Below are positions 20,801 through 29,568 of a stretch of 64,000 bases of DNA, piece by piece. The notes below the pieces were generated by a model. The model saw nothing but the letters and a program-made list of their open reading frames with translations, did not search any database and was not told the DNA's origin. The position numbers and the translations under genes are program-made. The number at the start of each line of letters is the position of its first letter. Positions within the stretch are counted from its first letter, which is position 1. The stretch spans positions 1 to 64,000 of the IMG/VR virus record IMGVR_UViG_3300020465_000011. One strand, written 5' to 3'. The DNA is from a virus.

Positions 20801-23800
20801 AAACCTGAATGGGCTAACTCATTACCTGTATCAGAAGATAATACATTTGATTGGTATCGTAGTGCTATAGCAACAAAAGGCACAAAAGAAAATCTAACTG
20901 CACTTAGAAGACATAACGAAGTAGTTAATCCTCTTACAGATTCTTTTAATATTAATGATCAATGGCTGTTTAAGACAAGTGACTTTGCTGGTAATAATAA
21001 ATCATACATTGAAATGGAATTTAGTGACGACTTAGTAAATGTTAATCCTCAAGGTATTAAATTATCCAATGATGGTAATGCTGATACTCTTAATGATGAA
21101 ATTATTACTATGCAACAAAACGATAAAAGAATGATTACCAAGTTATCAACTCCTAATCAATTTACTTTAGGTAACAACTATTACTATCAAACTGATAGCA
21201 CATATACTGAATTTAATAGTTGGCTTAAAAATGCCGGATATCCATTAATGACTGAAATTGACGAACAAGCATTAACAATCAACGACATACCAGCATTATA
21301 TGATTCTACAAAAGATTATGCAACTGTTGGTGCATGGGATAATACAGTAAGTTATAAACTTGGAGATAAAGTACGTTATCAAGATAAAGTATATGAATGT
21401 AATGTGGCCGCAACCGGATATCAGACAACAACCAATCCTATTACATGGAATGGTACTGTTAACAATCCTGTTATATTACCTGGCAATACACTAGTAATAG
21501 ATGGTAATACAATTAACTTAACAAACTCTGTAACCACTGTAACATATAACAATATTGAAGTTACTTCAAACGCATCACCTGTTGTAAATGGTGGTGACAC
21601 ACTTATCTTAGATGGTGCTACTGTAACATTTGCAAAATCATCTACAACAACAACGTATCCAGATTTTGCAGTAGCAGGTAGTACAGTTAATCCTACTATA
21701 CAAGGTAGTGCCACAGCAACATTAATAATTAATGGCACCACAATTAACTTTAATGAAACAGTAGCAACAACTGTTAACAGAGATTGGACTTATTGTGTAG
21801 GTGATCAGTTTACAAGTGCTAGTTCAACAAGTGTTACAGCGGCCGACAGAATTACAGCATGGACAAATTTAAGAAGTTCACTTCAAAGTGTGTATGGTAA
21901 TGCTCAAACTAGAACAAAACTTGACACTTACTTAAACACTAGTGAAGCAGGATTTGATACTAGCGTACTAGTAACAGAACATGGAGCAACTGGTAACGCT
22001 ACACTACAAGGACACATTTTAACATTTTTAACACAAGATGTAACAATTATTAACGAAAAGGCAGGAACAAGTTATGTAACTGCAGATGTTTTAAGTGGCT
22101 CAACTCCTGTTAACGCAACAGATGAACAAACAACACAAACAGCGTTTAATTTAAGTAGCTACACAGACGATATACATAACTGGTTAATAGCATCAGCTAA
22201 TGATTCTACTGCTATATCCGGCACTATTATTGTTATGTCAGAAGCAGGCACAGCATATAAGTTATATTCAGCCGCTGATATTGTGTCTAGAATTACAGCA
22301 GGCGCACCAACTAATGCCACCGCAAGTTTAGTTAGTAACCAACTTACTATTACAAGAATTAATAGAATAGTAAGTGATAAGGATTTATTAATAGGACCTG
22401 GTACAGCTAACGCTGAAGTAGATAATGCCGCGACAACATTCCCTTCAAGTGGAACACTAACACATACAGGATCAGAAAATACAACTACATCAACTACCGC
22501 GGCCCTAACTGTCGCTGAAGTGGTACAGCAAATCAATGATGCAGGTATTAACAACATTGGTGCAATATTATTTGACACAAACAAAGTCAAAGTTACAAAA
22601 ACAACATCGTCAAGTGATCCTAACTTAACTGTGGCAGGCACAGCCGTAACAGATTTATCAGGTGGATTTACAACTGGTACACTTACTGCAACAACTACAA
22701 CATCTACTTCGCAGGCAAGTTTAAGTGTAGGTCTTGTAGCACAAAAAATCAATGACGCCAGTATCACAGGCATAACTGCAAGTGTAGTTAACAATAGAAT
22801 AGTTATTAAAAGTACAAATACTACTGGCACAATGACAAGCACACAGGCCGCATTAGATTTAGGTATTAATACTAATATTTTAAGCGTTACAAGAAATGCT
22901 ACAACATCTACTGGTACTAATACATTTACCATCGGTAACTGGACAGAAATAGATGAACCATTACTAGAATATATTTGGGTAGCAGACGATACTGGTTTAG
23001 GATATACCAGTATTAATAGCACTATTACAGCAAAATTTAACGGCTGGAATGTATTCAAAGTAATGGACTTAGATTTGTATGCAACAAAAATATGTGCCGC
23101 GACTACAACTGGTACAGGAAATGATGCTGAATTATCATGTAACAAAGCACACAATTTACAAAACGGTGATATTGTGATGCTGTTAAATACAAACAGTAAA
23201 CCTGCAATAGATGGATTTCATACTGTTACAAGTATAGATTCAGCAAGTACATCAAAATTCTTTATAGATCAATTTATAGACCAAGATGCAAGTTTTTCAA
23301 AAATATTGGTATTAAGACCTGTGCGTTTTACTACTGATGCACAAAGAGATGCGGCCGTAACGGCAACTACTCATTATGAGTTTCCATTAGGTGATCTTGC
23401 ATGGGTAGATGGCACAGCACAATTTACAGTTTATAAAAAAGATACATCTACTGCATGGACAGTAAAACGTACACAAGGAGATAACCATGTTGCTCCAACA
23501 ACTATACAAAGTTCTATTCTGCATGATCAAACTAGCGTATTAGCTGAAGCAGAAGCATATGATCCTTTTAAAGGCATCATTCCTGGTTTAGCAGATAAAG
23601 AAATTACATTTAAATCAATAAATGATCCTGCTATATATACATCAAGTACAGATACAACTGCACAAATAAACCAACAGCAGGCATGGGGCAATAACTATTT
23701 AGGTAGTGTATGGTGGGATACAAACAAAGCCATCTATATAGATTATGAACAAGATTCAATTGAATATAGAACACAGTATTGGGGTACGTTATTTAAAGGT

Positions 23801-26800
23801 GCAACAATTGATGTGTATGAATGGACCAGAAGCGATGCAACACCTGACACTTATGCAGAAAGTGTAGCTGGTGGTAAAGAACTTAATGGTGAAGTATTAA
23901 CAGGCGAAGTATATAAAGAAATAGATACATTTGGTAACGAATTATATTATTACACAGAAGTAGATGAATATGATAGTACAGTAGGTGGTAATGTAACATA
24001 TTATTACTTTTGGGTTAAAAACAAAACTAGCATACCAACTGGTACAAATCGTGTAACAAGTGTATTAAATATTGCAAATCTTATATCAAACCCAACTTCG
24101 CAGAACATTAAATGGCTTAATGCATCAGGCAAGGATAGTTTTATTGTTTCTAATTTGCGAAATGATACAAACGAACAAACAGTATTGCAAATAAGCAATA
24201 TTAGCAATGAAGATAACACGCATACGCATTGGACACCTATAATAGAGAATGATACTGCCGTACCAGAATATTATCATAGACGTTTAAAAGATGGTTTACG
24301 AGGTAGTAACGAAAATAAAAAATTAAAAACATTCAAAGGTGAATATTCAAATGCTACAACATATACTAAAGGTCAAGTTATAAGTATAGACGCTCCAATT
24401 CCTGCACTAGAAATTGGTGTAGCTACAAAAGGAACTACAGCTAGATTTTATCAAAGAGGTCATAACGAAACTTTTACTGTTAATGGTAGTCAACTTAATA
24501 ATGGACAATTACTTACATTACAACGAGGGAAAACTTATATATTTGATCAAAATGATTCTACTAACTTAACACACCCATTAGTGATCAGTCCTACGCTAGA
24601 TGCCAAACATCAAAGTTTATCATATTATGATTCTACTACAATTGGCGTACAATATTACTTAAATGGAGGTGAAGTTAGTTTAGCTACTTATAATAGTGCT
24701 ATTAATAACCCGGCAAATATAGATGATAAGAAAATAACATTTAAGCCAGATGAAAATACTCCAAATACTTTATGGTATGGTTGTTATAATTATACTGCTA
24801 TGGGTAGTGAACTATATATTATTAATGAAGAACGAGACGAATCACCTTCTTACTATATGAGTTTAATGGATAGCAACTTAAACTATATGCCACAAACAAA
24901 TAGAAGTGCATGGCGTAGAATTTACAATGTATCTAATGTAGATGAAATTGAAGAAGAAATTCAAATACCAGAAGAAAGAATGGTACCTGATTTAGATTTA
25001 CATCCATATGATCGTGTAGGTGAAAGCATACGCCCAAGTAGAAGTTGGTTTACATACAAAAATATTAGTAGAAGAGAAATAGTTAATAAATTAAACAACT
25101 TATTGTTGAACACTAATTTAGTAGATACTGTACCTGAGTATAAAACATACTTAGATGTAACTATATCACAAGGTTCAAAAGATTATGTAGTTAGTAACTA
25201 TTGGGAAAATGTAGATTGGTATCATAAAGATTTTGATAAATTTATACAACCTAATAGAGAAGTAACAGAAATAACACCATTGCTTACAAGTGGCGATGCA
25301 AGTCAACTTGCCGGCAATTACGATAATGAATATATTTTAGCTAAAAATGTATTACATACAGATGGTATTAAACGTGATAGTATCTTTAAGTATGATACTA
25401 CTAACAGTAAGTGGGTACCAATTTGGAAAGAAAAAGGCACAATACAATTATCAGATGAGTTATGGGATCCAGTAAGTGGTGGATATGGTTTTGATTCGGC
25501 TGGGTTTGATAATGAAGGATTTGACCCGGACCCTATACACGAGTTTTCTAAAATACTAGATTGTTTTCGCGATAATATATTAAGTCAAGCAGATTATAAT
25601 AGAGTATGGTTTTCTGGAATATATGATGCTGTTAAGGAAATGCCAAACTCAGAATGGATCAAGAAGTCAACATACATTGTTCCAAAACTTAACAAACAGG
25701 TTAACACAACAGGACGTATCGGTTATGATGCTGTACCTATACTAGAAGAATATATAGATAAGAATAAACCTTTTACAAGTAAGTATAAAGTTAATCCTTC
25801 TTTGTTCCAAGATGAAAAAACTGTAATGGATAGAGGTTCTGCTGTGATTACAGAACACTCACGTAATATGGCAATAACTGAAAAAGTAGAAGAACATACA
25901 GATAATCAATTTTCAGAAAGATTAGGCGGTACGGCAGTAGTTGCACACGCACCATTGCCATTTAATGATTTAGATATTATTAAAACTTTTAATAGTGTAG
26001 ATCATACCATTACTAGAAATCCAATTATAACAAGTTGGGAACAACAGTATCAACAATATGTAGTAACATTAGCTAACTCTATAAGCGAAACTGAGCATTT
26101 AGTTGGTGTTATTGCTGATGTAGAAAAAGTAGCATGGGATAGTGATTATGTATATGTAAGAACAAGCGGACTTACAGATCATACTGGTGGTCCAGGATAT
26201 ACTGTAGCACCTGATACAGAAGGTGTTGTAAAAGATCAAAGACCAGCAAATCCCAAACAATTTAATTGGAAATTTGTTAGAACTCCTAAAGTTGCTTCTT
26301 CTAAACCATTAAGAGGCTCAGGACCAATTGGTGCATTAACAAATGGTGTAGCAATATTTTCGCCGCAAGATTACGAACAAACAAGCACAGGTAGTATATA
26401 CTATAGAAATGAAGGTTATCTAAGAAGAAATAAAATGGATGCAAATAATGGTACTAGCTGGTCAAGTAAAGGTAGTTACGAGCCTACAGTTAGTGGATTA
26501 TACTACCATTTTGATATGCCCAATGAATATAGGCAATTAGAATCTTCAACTAAACACAGCCCATTAATAGGTTGGGCATTAGATGGATATCCAATTTATG
26601 GACAATATGGTTTTACAAATGCAGACGGAACTGGTGCCATACTTAAAATGACAAGTAGTTATGTTCTTAAAAGTGGTGCAAGAACAGGACTAGGTGCTCC
26701 AGCTGGTAACTATGATGGATCTTATACAGCAGATTATATCTATGATGGAAGCGGAACATTAGATCAATACAATGGTAGATTTGCAGTAACTCCAGAATTT

Positions 26801-28945
26801 CCAGATGGTATATATCATTATCATGCAACACCAGAAGCATATCCATACTTTGTAGGTAATGAATATTACGGCGAAAAGAATAGTAGTACAATATATGATG
26901 GAACAACAACTATAGAACCTTGGGTACCACATCAAACTAAAGCATATGATGCACATGATATTACAGCAAATGGCGGAACGTTTAGTAATGTAGATGCTGA
27001 TTATACATACTTTTGGGACGGACAAGGCTTCCTTAACCAATACGAAATACATGGTAATGCACAATACAAAGTAGACTTTAACGAAGCTGTACAAATTGCA
27101 GTACAAACAAACCCACAAGGCGTAACTACTGCAGGTGCAACTTATAGTGTAAATGCTCAAGAAACTCAACCTAGAGGACTTACATTTAACACTGATGGTA
27201 CTAAAATGTTTGTTGTTGGTGCAAGTGGTGACGATGTGAATGAATATACTCTTTCAGTAGGATTTGATTTAACTTCTACAGTAACCTTTATAGACAGTTA
27301 TGCAGTTACAGAATGTCCAGATCCAACAGCAGTAAAATTTAATGCAGATGGTACAAAGATGTTTGTTACTGGTACAGGCAATAGTAATGTTCATCAGTAT
27401 GCTCTGTCAACTGGTTTTGATGTATCAACAGCAAGTTTCACCCAAACACTTGTTACCACTGTTGACACTAATAATTTTGGACTTGATTTTAAAGATGATG
27501 GTACTAAAATGTATATCACAGGAAATGATAATGACAAGATTCATGAATACAATTTATCTTCTGCATTTGACATTTCATCAGCAACATTCAACCAAGATTT
27601 AAATGTCCAACCTACAGACATAGAACCATTTGGTATAGAGTGGAGCCCTGATGGTAAAAAATTGTTTATAGTTGGTACACATGGAAATGGTGTAGATTTA
27701 TTCAGAGTGTCTACAGCATGGAATATATCAACAGCAACACATAGTGAATTTTATAGTATAGGTGGTAATCCTTCAGGTATACACATCAGTCCAGACGGGA
27801 CAAAAATGTTTATTGTAGGTAATAATGCTGATCTAGTAAAATCATATACACTTTCATCTCCTTATGAATTTACAATAAGTAGTACTGCTACAGCAGATAC
27901 TAGAAGTTTTATATACTTCAACGATGATGATAACAATGTTTATAGTAGTGTTATACAAAATACAAACAAAGACACACTTAACGGAGCATTAACAGCTAGT
28001 GCAACTGAAATAACTGTAGCAGATGTAACTAAATTTTATAATCCAAATAATTTTGCAGTAGGAAAATACTTTGGGCCACACGGATCCATTGGGCAGGCAA
28101 AATTTGGCGTACAAAGTATGACATTTACTAATAGTAATAATGTAGAACTGTTTACTCCTGCAATAGTTACAATGACTACAGGAGAAGTACATTTTTGGAT
28201 ATACATGGGCAATACAGCCACTGAATCTAGAATTATAACAACAACACAATGGGGACTAAGAAGAAGTGCCGCCGGAGCAATAGAAGTATTTGATGCATCT
28301 GGTTCGTATGCTATTACAGGCGGTACTGGACTAAATGATTCGGCTTGGCATCATGTATCAATAGCTTGTGATGGTGATGATTTATTAGTTAAAATTGATG
28401 GAGGATCATTATCAACTTTAGCACCCAATACAACTCAATTTACTACACCAACACATGGTGTTAGATTTGGTAATACTACTCATCTAACAGGCACATATAG
28501 CGGAGCGGCATGTGAAGATGTATGGATAGATGCAGTACAGATTAAATCAGCAGGTGGTAATACTGCTCCTCCGGGTTCAGCAGTAACAGGCGAATTAGTA
28601 TCAGAGAATTTTGAACCCATGGGTCTAACAACATTTCCTATTATGCCAGGCATTGTAACAATAGGAACAGAGCGTATCCATTATGGAGCAGTAGACCTTA
28701 CAAATAACAAATTATTATTTTGCACACGAGGTGCAGAAGGAACAAGTGCAGTAGCACATTTAAATAGTGCAGTCGCTATAGACTGTTCATCTAATTTAAG
28801 AGTGCCAGCTCATAGACAAATTCATTTATATGGAGATAATCTATCTACTGCATACAACGATCCATCTACTAGTTTAGCTAGTGGAACAGGGGTAAGTATA
28901 GAAACTAAGTTTATTAGAAGTGCATCTCAAGGGGAATACTTCTAG
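14837..28945 (+). CDS. Giant tail/baseplate structural protein (gp7 position) with adhesin modules
   Basis: A 4702-residue virion protein that occupies the gp7/gp8 position. The first part (EYLPQYLNTTVNKKFLQSTL) suggests a baseplate-anchored N terminus. Visible modules: an NHGLADGELINITGVVGMT domain at about 222-302 with a related NLQNGDIVML copy near 2763; a GNNYTSSPTVTVTGDG module at 1551-1620; Thr-rich repeats at 2214-2680; a cupredoxin-like domain at 3228-3326 (YIFDQNDSTNLTHPLVIS, later WYGCYNYTAMG) with one copper-ligand His replaced by Tyr; a YHYH-type domain at about 3822-4010; five beta-propeller-like repeats at 4112-4345; and a LamG/concanavalin-like domain at 4409-4575. Host binding is the likely role. 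The gp7 equivalence is inferred from order only. Confidence 0.85.
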   Translation: MAEDYSAKSVKAQLPGNQPGKIKKIEEIKSTEYLPQYLNTTVNKKFLQSTLDQMISKASFETIDNWVGKEKGSWYNADKDKFISTADASKRFYNGSPAFIVKNPNDTDSISEIHTYSDALDDINNLGYEGNRPNGSDFAYTYSPPIDYDKFSNFSSYYWCKDDLPVINVKPNTTWDPDSMIGQTRYKLTTSDLGDIDFLTGMKIKFAPQVTENFTSTSADKTITNATGANPVVITTGSNHGLADGELINITGVVGMTELNNKVFYIDVLSANTFALYTDSGLSTSVNGAAYTAYASGGTAKTGGKFTLANTGYSLVVVIVGTTRKTVTTHYAINGTALTFTHGNFPNNGDLVQILHFHMSDINYYGNTYIVNNVGDSIDLIQTQDENGKTVLSRMMLYSVHQPSGFDMDPLDGKPYDYTEVENRLHEYVCMESGSYDMNAWSRINQWQHYNCIVEACRLTGEDFTTYASDANRAKRPIIEFERNIILYNWGTHPGSGVKYPHHRMNVDFVTKRFTGTDIIGQTNYNLLQTVINWSSSTKYSIGDIVREAVGGSYWYFESKIENNQGLDPLDADLVVDTTNWKRVYDKGIQDNDTILFLNTGNTTYDNKVFKVSGTGSSIALQQVLDPSDNDKVHTIMGPTYPDNFNGPDLVWHNSQWNRPQQKESKGQAPNFDLFDSNNNELATYYNNNDFEGSTIFNYVINTAATEDTALGFKAKYNTSAGSSELVFEHPLVTKRFKYDLQTSPKDIRGLMYYGKRRNISDNTTNYIEGWSRAQNLDKTYYATETKVVTADDANTATFDVGSNDMQKLSDEMIFAYTNNNWYVYEKDQDTPKNYHGVPGINPNIYLFAGSTVTIRKDYDSSETDLSFVKETDGTTAAPGITVTDNGATLSVAIDSNSANYDKVCKYKASGSGSGAMGKVYIVDEDTGYAGNNNSFIQYKHTVYKNGSRTEDYTLGANSTILTSLTIGDVVELRYVPNGAKASTSNWATGIEYQHNPINTNLGEHTHADLRRHFTDKISSLPGYHDSAFGVTDYYISSKENNFGGTILQGNPGQPMSWYLKENNRNVIVGIRNVMNDYDRFKTQFANKALQVNKSGIYETTRELVNETFNQLNVGKDSSFKYASSGMCHWYNASTQEITVTDTTTVFYLDKTENVDYETNNKEDHVYVYLKDYVAADSAYVQRLLNRNEDYVLLGNKLTLNSAVTLNGGVSAVITIDHYSSKNNSFVPWSAPKLNFMKPVEPRLNTPKTLLIAHDGAKITITNSGNLYRPQETNYDVRSAVLYELEKRVAAGFPTYKDYNDVKEFNPRHPVGQKHGQGTRTQWAKHYRAVFEYWLDSNNRTYPSLVNASAVANYSNQTDADGVTLPGTEAGVIEYYCGTTEPLNSPWEMFGYRETPSWWTTYYDWKDTANGGNDAKRAALLIALAKGHYNNPADTEKTDRRYVVKQNIGNLITVAGVQQDIVTAGWATAGNTKKDFVIGDGFSAEDTFKDSSAYNFALVEAGFKNCPYTFWQTFYDPSSIVSDNVINNKTRLRPSVTDPVYGSPINKGTLDNITVTNTGNNYTSSPTVTVTGDGVGATAVAIVDSGLIKNIRITSGGYGYNNAGITITDTTGTGGKGTVTLLKNQRYRTTGLMALIWLQNIISKFSVDIHARNQLTSAQPVINVEGYTDKNIIRVRTLGNSAKSPFVMQDNDIELALHKSSAKVQLNFSAVKITKLSTGYQVTGYEPDRKYFEYFSANEGNSTTVTYGNLSTEIYDNFDLDSTPNQLNYDHTFPDLHTLANFMAGRTEWLISKGIQSFNFRGVVNNLLEWATTASINDVHFGHGTNSILFKDSLDRFLDSIFSTNKTLLVEDRTETSLTRESELSNIKAIRDELGATIYTESGANILRMNANFVQWEHVIVLENKTTFNDSVYRPDLGMGFDSYKLEGRRTINWKGEPSTKGYLIETTGLKSNYDSSVREVEDDYFVIDSNALNKQKRKIAQTSIGYNKPEWANSLPVSEDNTFDWYRSAIATKGTKENLTALRRHNEVVNPLTDSFNINDQWLFKTSDFAGNNKSYIEMEFSDDLVNVNPQGIKLSNDGNADTLNDEIITMQQNDKRMITKLSTPNQFTLGNNYYYQTDSTYTEFNSWLKNAGYPLMTEIDEQALTINDIPALYDSTKDYATVGAWDNTVSYKLGDKVRYQDKVYECNVAATGYQTTTNPITWNGTVNNPVILPGNTLVIDGNTINLTNSVTTVTYNNIEVTSNASPVVNGGDTLILDGATVTFAKSSTTTTYPDFAVAGSTVNPTIQGSATATLIINGTTINFNETVATTVNRDWTYCVGDQFTSASSTSVTAADRITAWTNLRSSLQSVYGNAQTRTKLDTYLNTSEAGFDTSVLVTEHGATGNATLQGHILTFLTQDVTIINEKAGTSYVTADVLSGSTPVNATDEQTTQTAFNLSSYTDDIHNWLIASANDSTAISGTIIVMSEAGTAYKLYSAADIVSRITAGAPTNATASLVSNQLTITRINRIVSDKDLLIGPGTANAEVDNAATTFPSSGTLTHTGSENTTTSTTAALTVAEVVQQINDAGINNIGAILFDTNKVKVTKTTSSSDPNLTVAGTAVTDLSGGFTTGTLTATTTTSTSQASLSVGLVAQKINDASITGITASVVNNRIVIKSTNTTGTMTSTQAALDLGINTNILSVTRNATTSTGTNTFTIGNWTEIDEPLLEYIWVADDTGLGYTSINSTITAKFNGWNVFKVMDLDLYATKICAATTTGTGNDAELSCNKAHNLQNGDIVMLLNTNSKPAIDGFHTVTSIDSASTSKFFIDQFIDQDASFSKILVLRPVRFTTDAQRDAAVTATTHYEFPLGDLAWVDGTAQFTVYKKDTSTAWTVKRTQGDNHVAPTTIQSSILHDQTSVLAEAEAYDPFKGIIPGLADKEITFKSINDPAIYTSSTDTTAQINQQQAWGNNYLGSVWWDTNKAIYIDYEQDSIEYRTQYWGTLFKGATIDVYEWTRSDATPDTYAESVAGGKELNGEVLTGEVYKEIDTFGNELYYYTEVDEYDSTVGGNVTYYYFWVKNKTSIPTGTNRVTSVLNIANLISNPTSQNIKWLNASGKDSFIVSNLRNDTNEQTVLQISNISNEDNTHTHWTPIIENDTAVPEYYHRRLKDGLRGSNENKKLKTFKGEYSNATTYTKGQVISIDAPIPALEIGVATKGTTARFYQRGHNETFTVNGSQLNNGQLLTLQRGKTYIFDQNDSTNLTHPLVISPTLDAKHQSLSYYDSTTIGVQYYLNGGEVSLATYNSAINNPANIDDKKITFKPDENTPNTLWYGCYNYTAMGSELYIINEERDESPSYYMSLMDSNLNYMPQTNRSAWRRIYNVSNVDEIEEEIQIPEERMVPDLDLHPYDRVGESIRPSRSWFTYKNISRREIVNKLNNLLLNTNLVDTVPEYKTYLDVTISQGSKDYVVSNYWENVDWYHKDFDKFIQPNREVTEITPLLTSGDASQLAGNYDNEYILAKNVLHTDGIKRDSIFKYDTTNSKWVPIWKEKGTIQLSDELWDPVSGGYGFDSAGFDNEGFDPDPIHEFSKILDCFRDNILSQADYNRVWFSGIYDAVKEMPNSEWIKKSTYIVPKLNKQVNTTGRIGYDAVPILEEYIDKNKPFTSKYKVNPSLFQDEKTVMDRGSAVITEHSRNMAITEKVEEHTDNQFSERLGGTAVVAHAPLPFNDLDIIKTFNSVDHTITRNPIITSWEQQYQQYVVTLANSISETEHLVGVIADVEKVAWDSDYVYVRTSGLTDHTGGPGYTVAPDTEGVVKDQRPANPKQFNWKFVRTPKVASSKPLRGSGPIGALTNGVAIFSPQDYEQTSTGSIYYRNEGYLRRNKMDANNGTSWSSKGSYEPTVSGLYYHFDMPNEYRQLESSTKHSPLIGWALDGYPIYGQYGFTNADGTGAILKMTSSYVLKSGARTGLGAPAGNYDGSYTADYIYDGSGTLDQYNGRFAVTPEFPDGIYHYHATPEAYPYFVGNEYYGEKNSSTIYDGTTTIEPWVPHQTKAYDAHDITANGGTFSNVDADYTYFWDGQGFLNQYEIHGNAQYKVDFNEAVQIAVQTNPQGVTTAGATYSVNAQETQPRGLTFNTDGTKMFVVGASGDDVNEYTLSVGFDLTSTVTFIDSYAVTECPDPTAVKFNADGTKMFVTGTGNSNVHQYALSTGFDVSTASFTQTLVTTVDTNNFGLDFKDDGTKMYITGNDNDKIHEYNLSSAFDISSATFNQDLNVQPTDIEPFGIEWSPDGKKLFIVGTHGNGVDLFRVSTAWNISTATHSEFYSIGGNPSGIHISPDGTKMFIVGNNADLVKSYTLSSPYEFTISSTATADTRSFIYFNDDDNNVYSSVIQNTNKDTLNGALTASATEITVADVTKFYNPNNFAVGKYFGPHGSIGQAKFGVQSMTFTNSNNVELFTPAIVTMTTGEVHFWIYMGNTATESRIITTTQWGLRRSAAGAIEVFDASGSYAITGGTGLNDSAWHHVSIACDGDDLLVKIDGGSLSTLAPNTTQFTTPTHGVRFGNTTHLTGTYSGAACEDVWIDAVQIKSAGGNTAPPGSAVTGELVSENFEPMGLTTFPIMPGIVTIGTERIHYGAVDLTNNKLLFCTRGAEGTSAVAHLNSAVAIDCSSNLRVPAHRQIHLYGDNLSTAYNDPSTSLASGTGVSIETKFIRSASQGEYF
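27172..27885 (+). repeat. Five tandem propeller-blade repeats inside the giant structural gene
   Basis: The DG(T/K)K(M/L)(F/Y) core recurs at 27194, 27347, 27497, 27650 and 27794, spacings of 153, 150, 153 and 144 nt. Each unit of about 50 residues also holds a (V/I)(V/T)G turn and a YTLS/YALS/YNLS strand. The pattern resembles NHL or WD40-like beta-propeller blades. It is a protein repeat: the DNA of the units has diverged. Confidence 0.8.
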
Positions 28946-28946
28946 A

Positions 28947-28954
28947 CTAAATAC
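28947..28954 (+). promoter_or_regulatory. Late-type promoter motif CTAAATAC
   Basis: Identical to the octamer at 4027 and placed 20 nt before the ATG at 28975, in a 29-base gap after the giant gene. The leader contains a purine-rich ribosome-binding sequence (TTAGGAA). Inferred to restart late transcription for the remaining tail genes. Confidence 0.55.
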
Positions 28955-28974
28955 ATATGAATAGGTGTTAGGAA

Positions 28975-29568
28975 ATGTTTAAAGATAAAACAACAATACA
29001 AGTTGATGGGCATGTGCTAATAAAAGACGTCGATACAGACGAAGTTCTTTTAGATCAGCATAATGCTATTAACTATGAAAATATAAGTCAAGCTATAGTT
29101 AGGTTGCTGGCGAATCAGCAAACTACAGGCAAACACGATTTTATAAATTTAATGCACTTCGGAAACGGAGGCAGTAGCGTAGATGGTGGTGGTACTGTAA
29201 CTTACCTATCCCCTAACACTAATAGTGCCACAGGAGTTCTACACAACAAAACATTTGAAAAGATCGTTGACCCAAATGATGCAGGTGTTGATACAAGCAC
29301 AACAAACACTATGACAACTGCCCATACGGCAGGAAATCTATACAGTGATTTAATTGTAACTTGTACATTAAATTATAGTGAACCTGGTAGCCAAGATGCA
29401 TTAGATAATTCAGCTAATCAAAATGGTACATACATTTTTGATGAATTAGGTTTGTATTCAGCGACAGGTGCTTTAATAACACACATCATATTCCACCCTA
29501 TTCAAAAATCGGCCAACAGACAGATACAAGTAATCTATACTGTTAGAGTCAGAGCGGGAGCATTTTAA
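28975..29568 (+). CDS. Virion structural protein (tail/baseplate region)
   Basis: A 197-residue protein of unknown exact role. Its C terminus (YIFDELGLYSATGALITHII, then HPIQKSANRQIQVIYTVRV) resembles the EIGLY segment found in phage tail-collar or fibre-attachment proteins, which suggests a baseplate or fibre-connecting part. It has its own late-type motif and is coupled to the next fibre-like gene by TAATG. T4-like phages often have gp8 near here, but I see no convincing gp8 match. Confidence 0.7.
   Translation: MFKDKTTIQVDGHVLIKDVDTDEVLLDQHNAINYENISQAIVRLLANQQTTGKHDFINLMHFGNGGSSVDGGGTVTYLSPNTNSATGVLHNKTFEKIVDPNDAGVDTSTTNTMTTAHTAGNLYSDLIVTCTLNYSEPGSQDALDNSANQNGTYIFDELGLYSATGALITHIIFHPIQKSANRQIQVIYTVRVRAGAF

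Noticed and set aside
22159-23154. 331-codon open frame on the minus strand, rich in Val, Ile and Leu
   Set aside because: It lies wholly antisense to the Thr/Ala-rich part of the giant structural gene. Reversed ACA/ACT and GCA codons automatically give long stop-poor hydrophobic frames. No ribosome site or motif.
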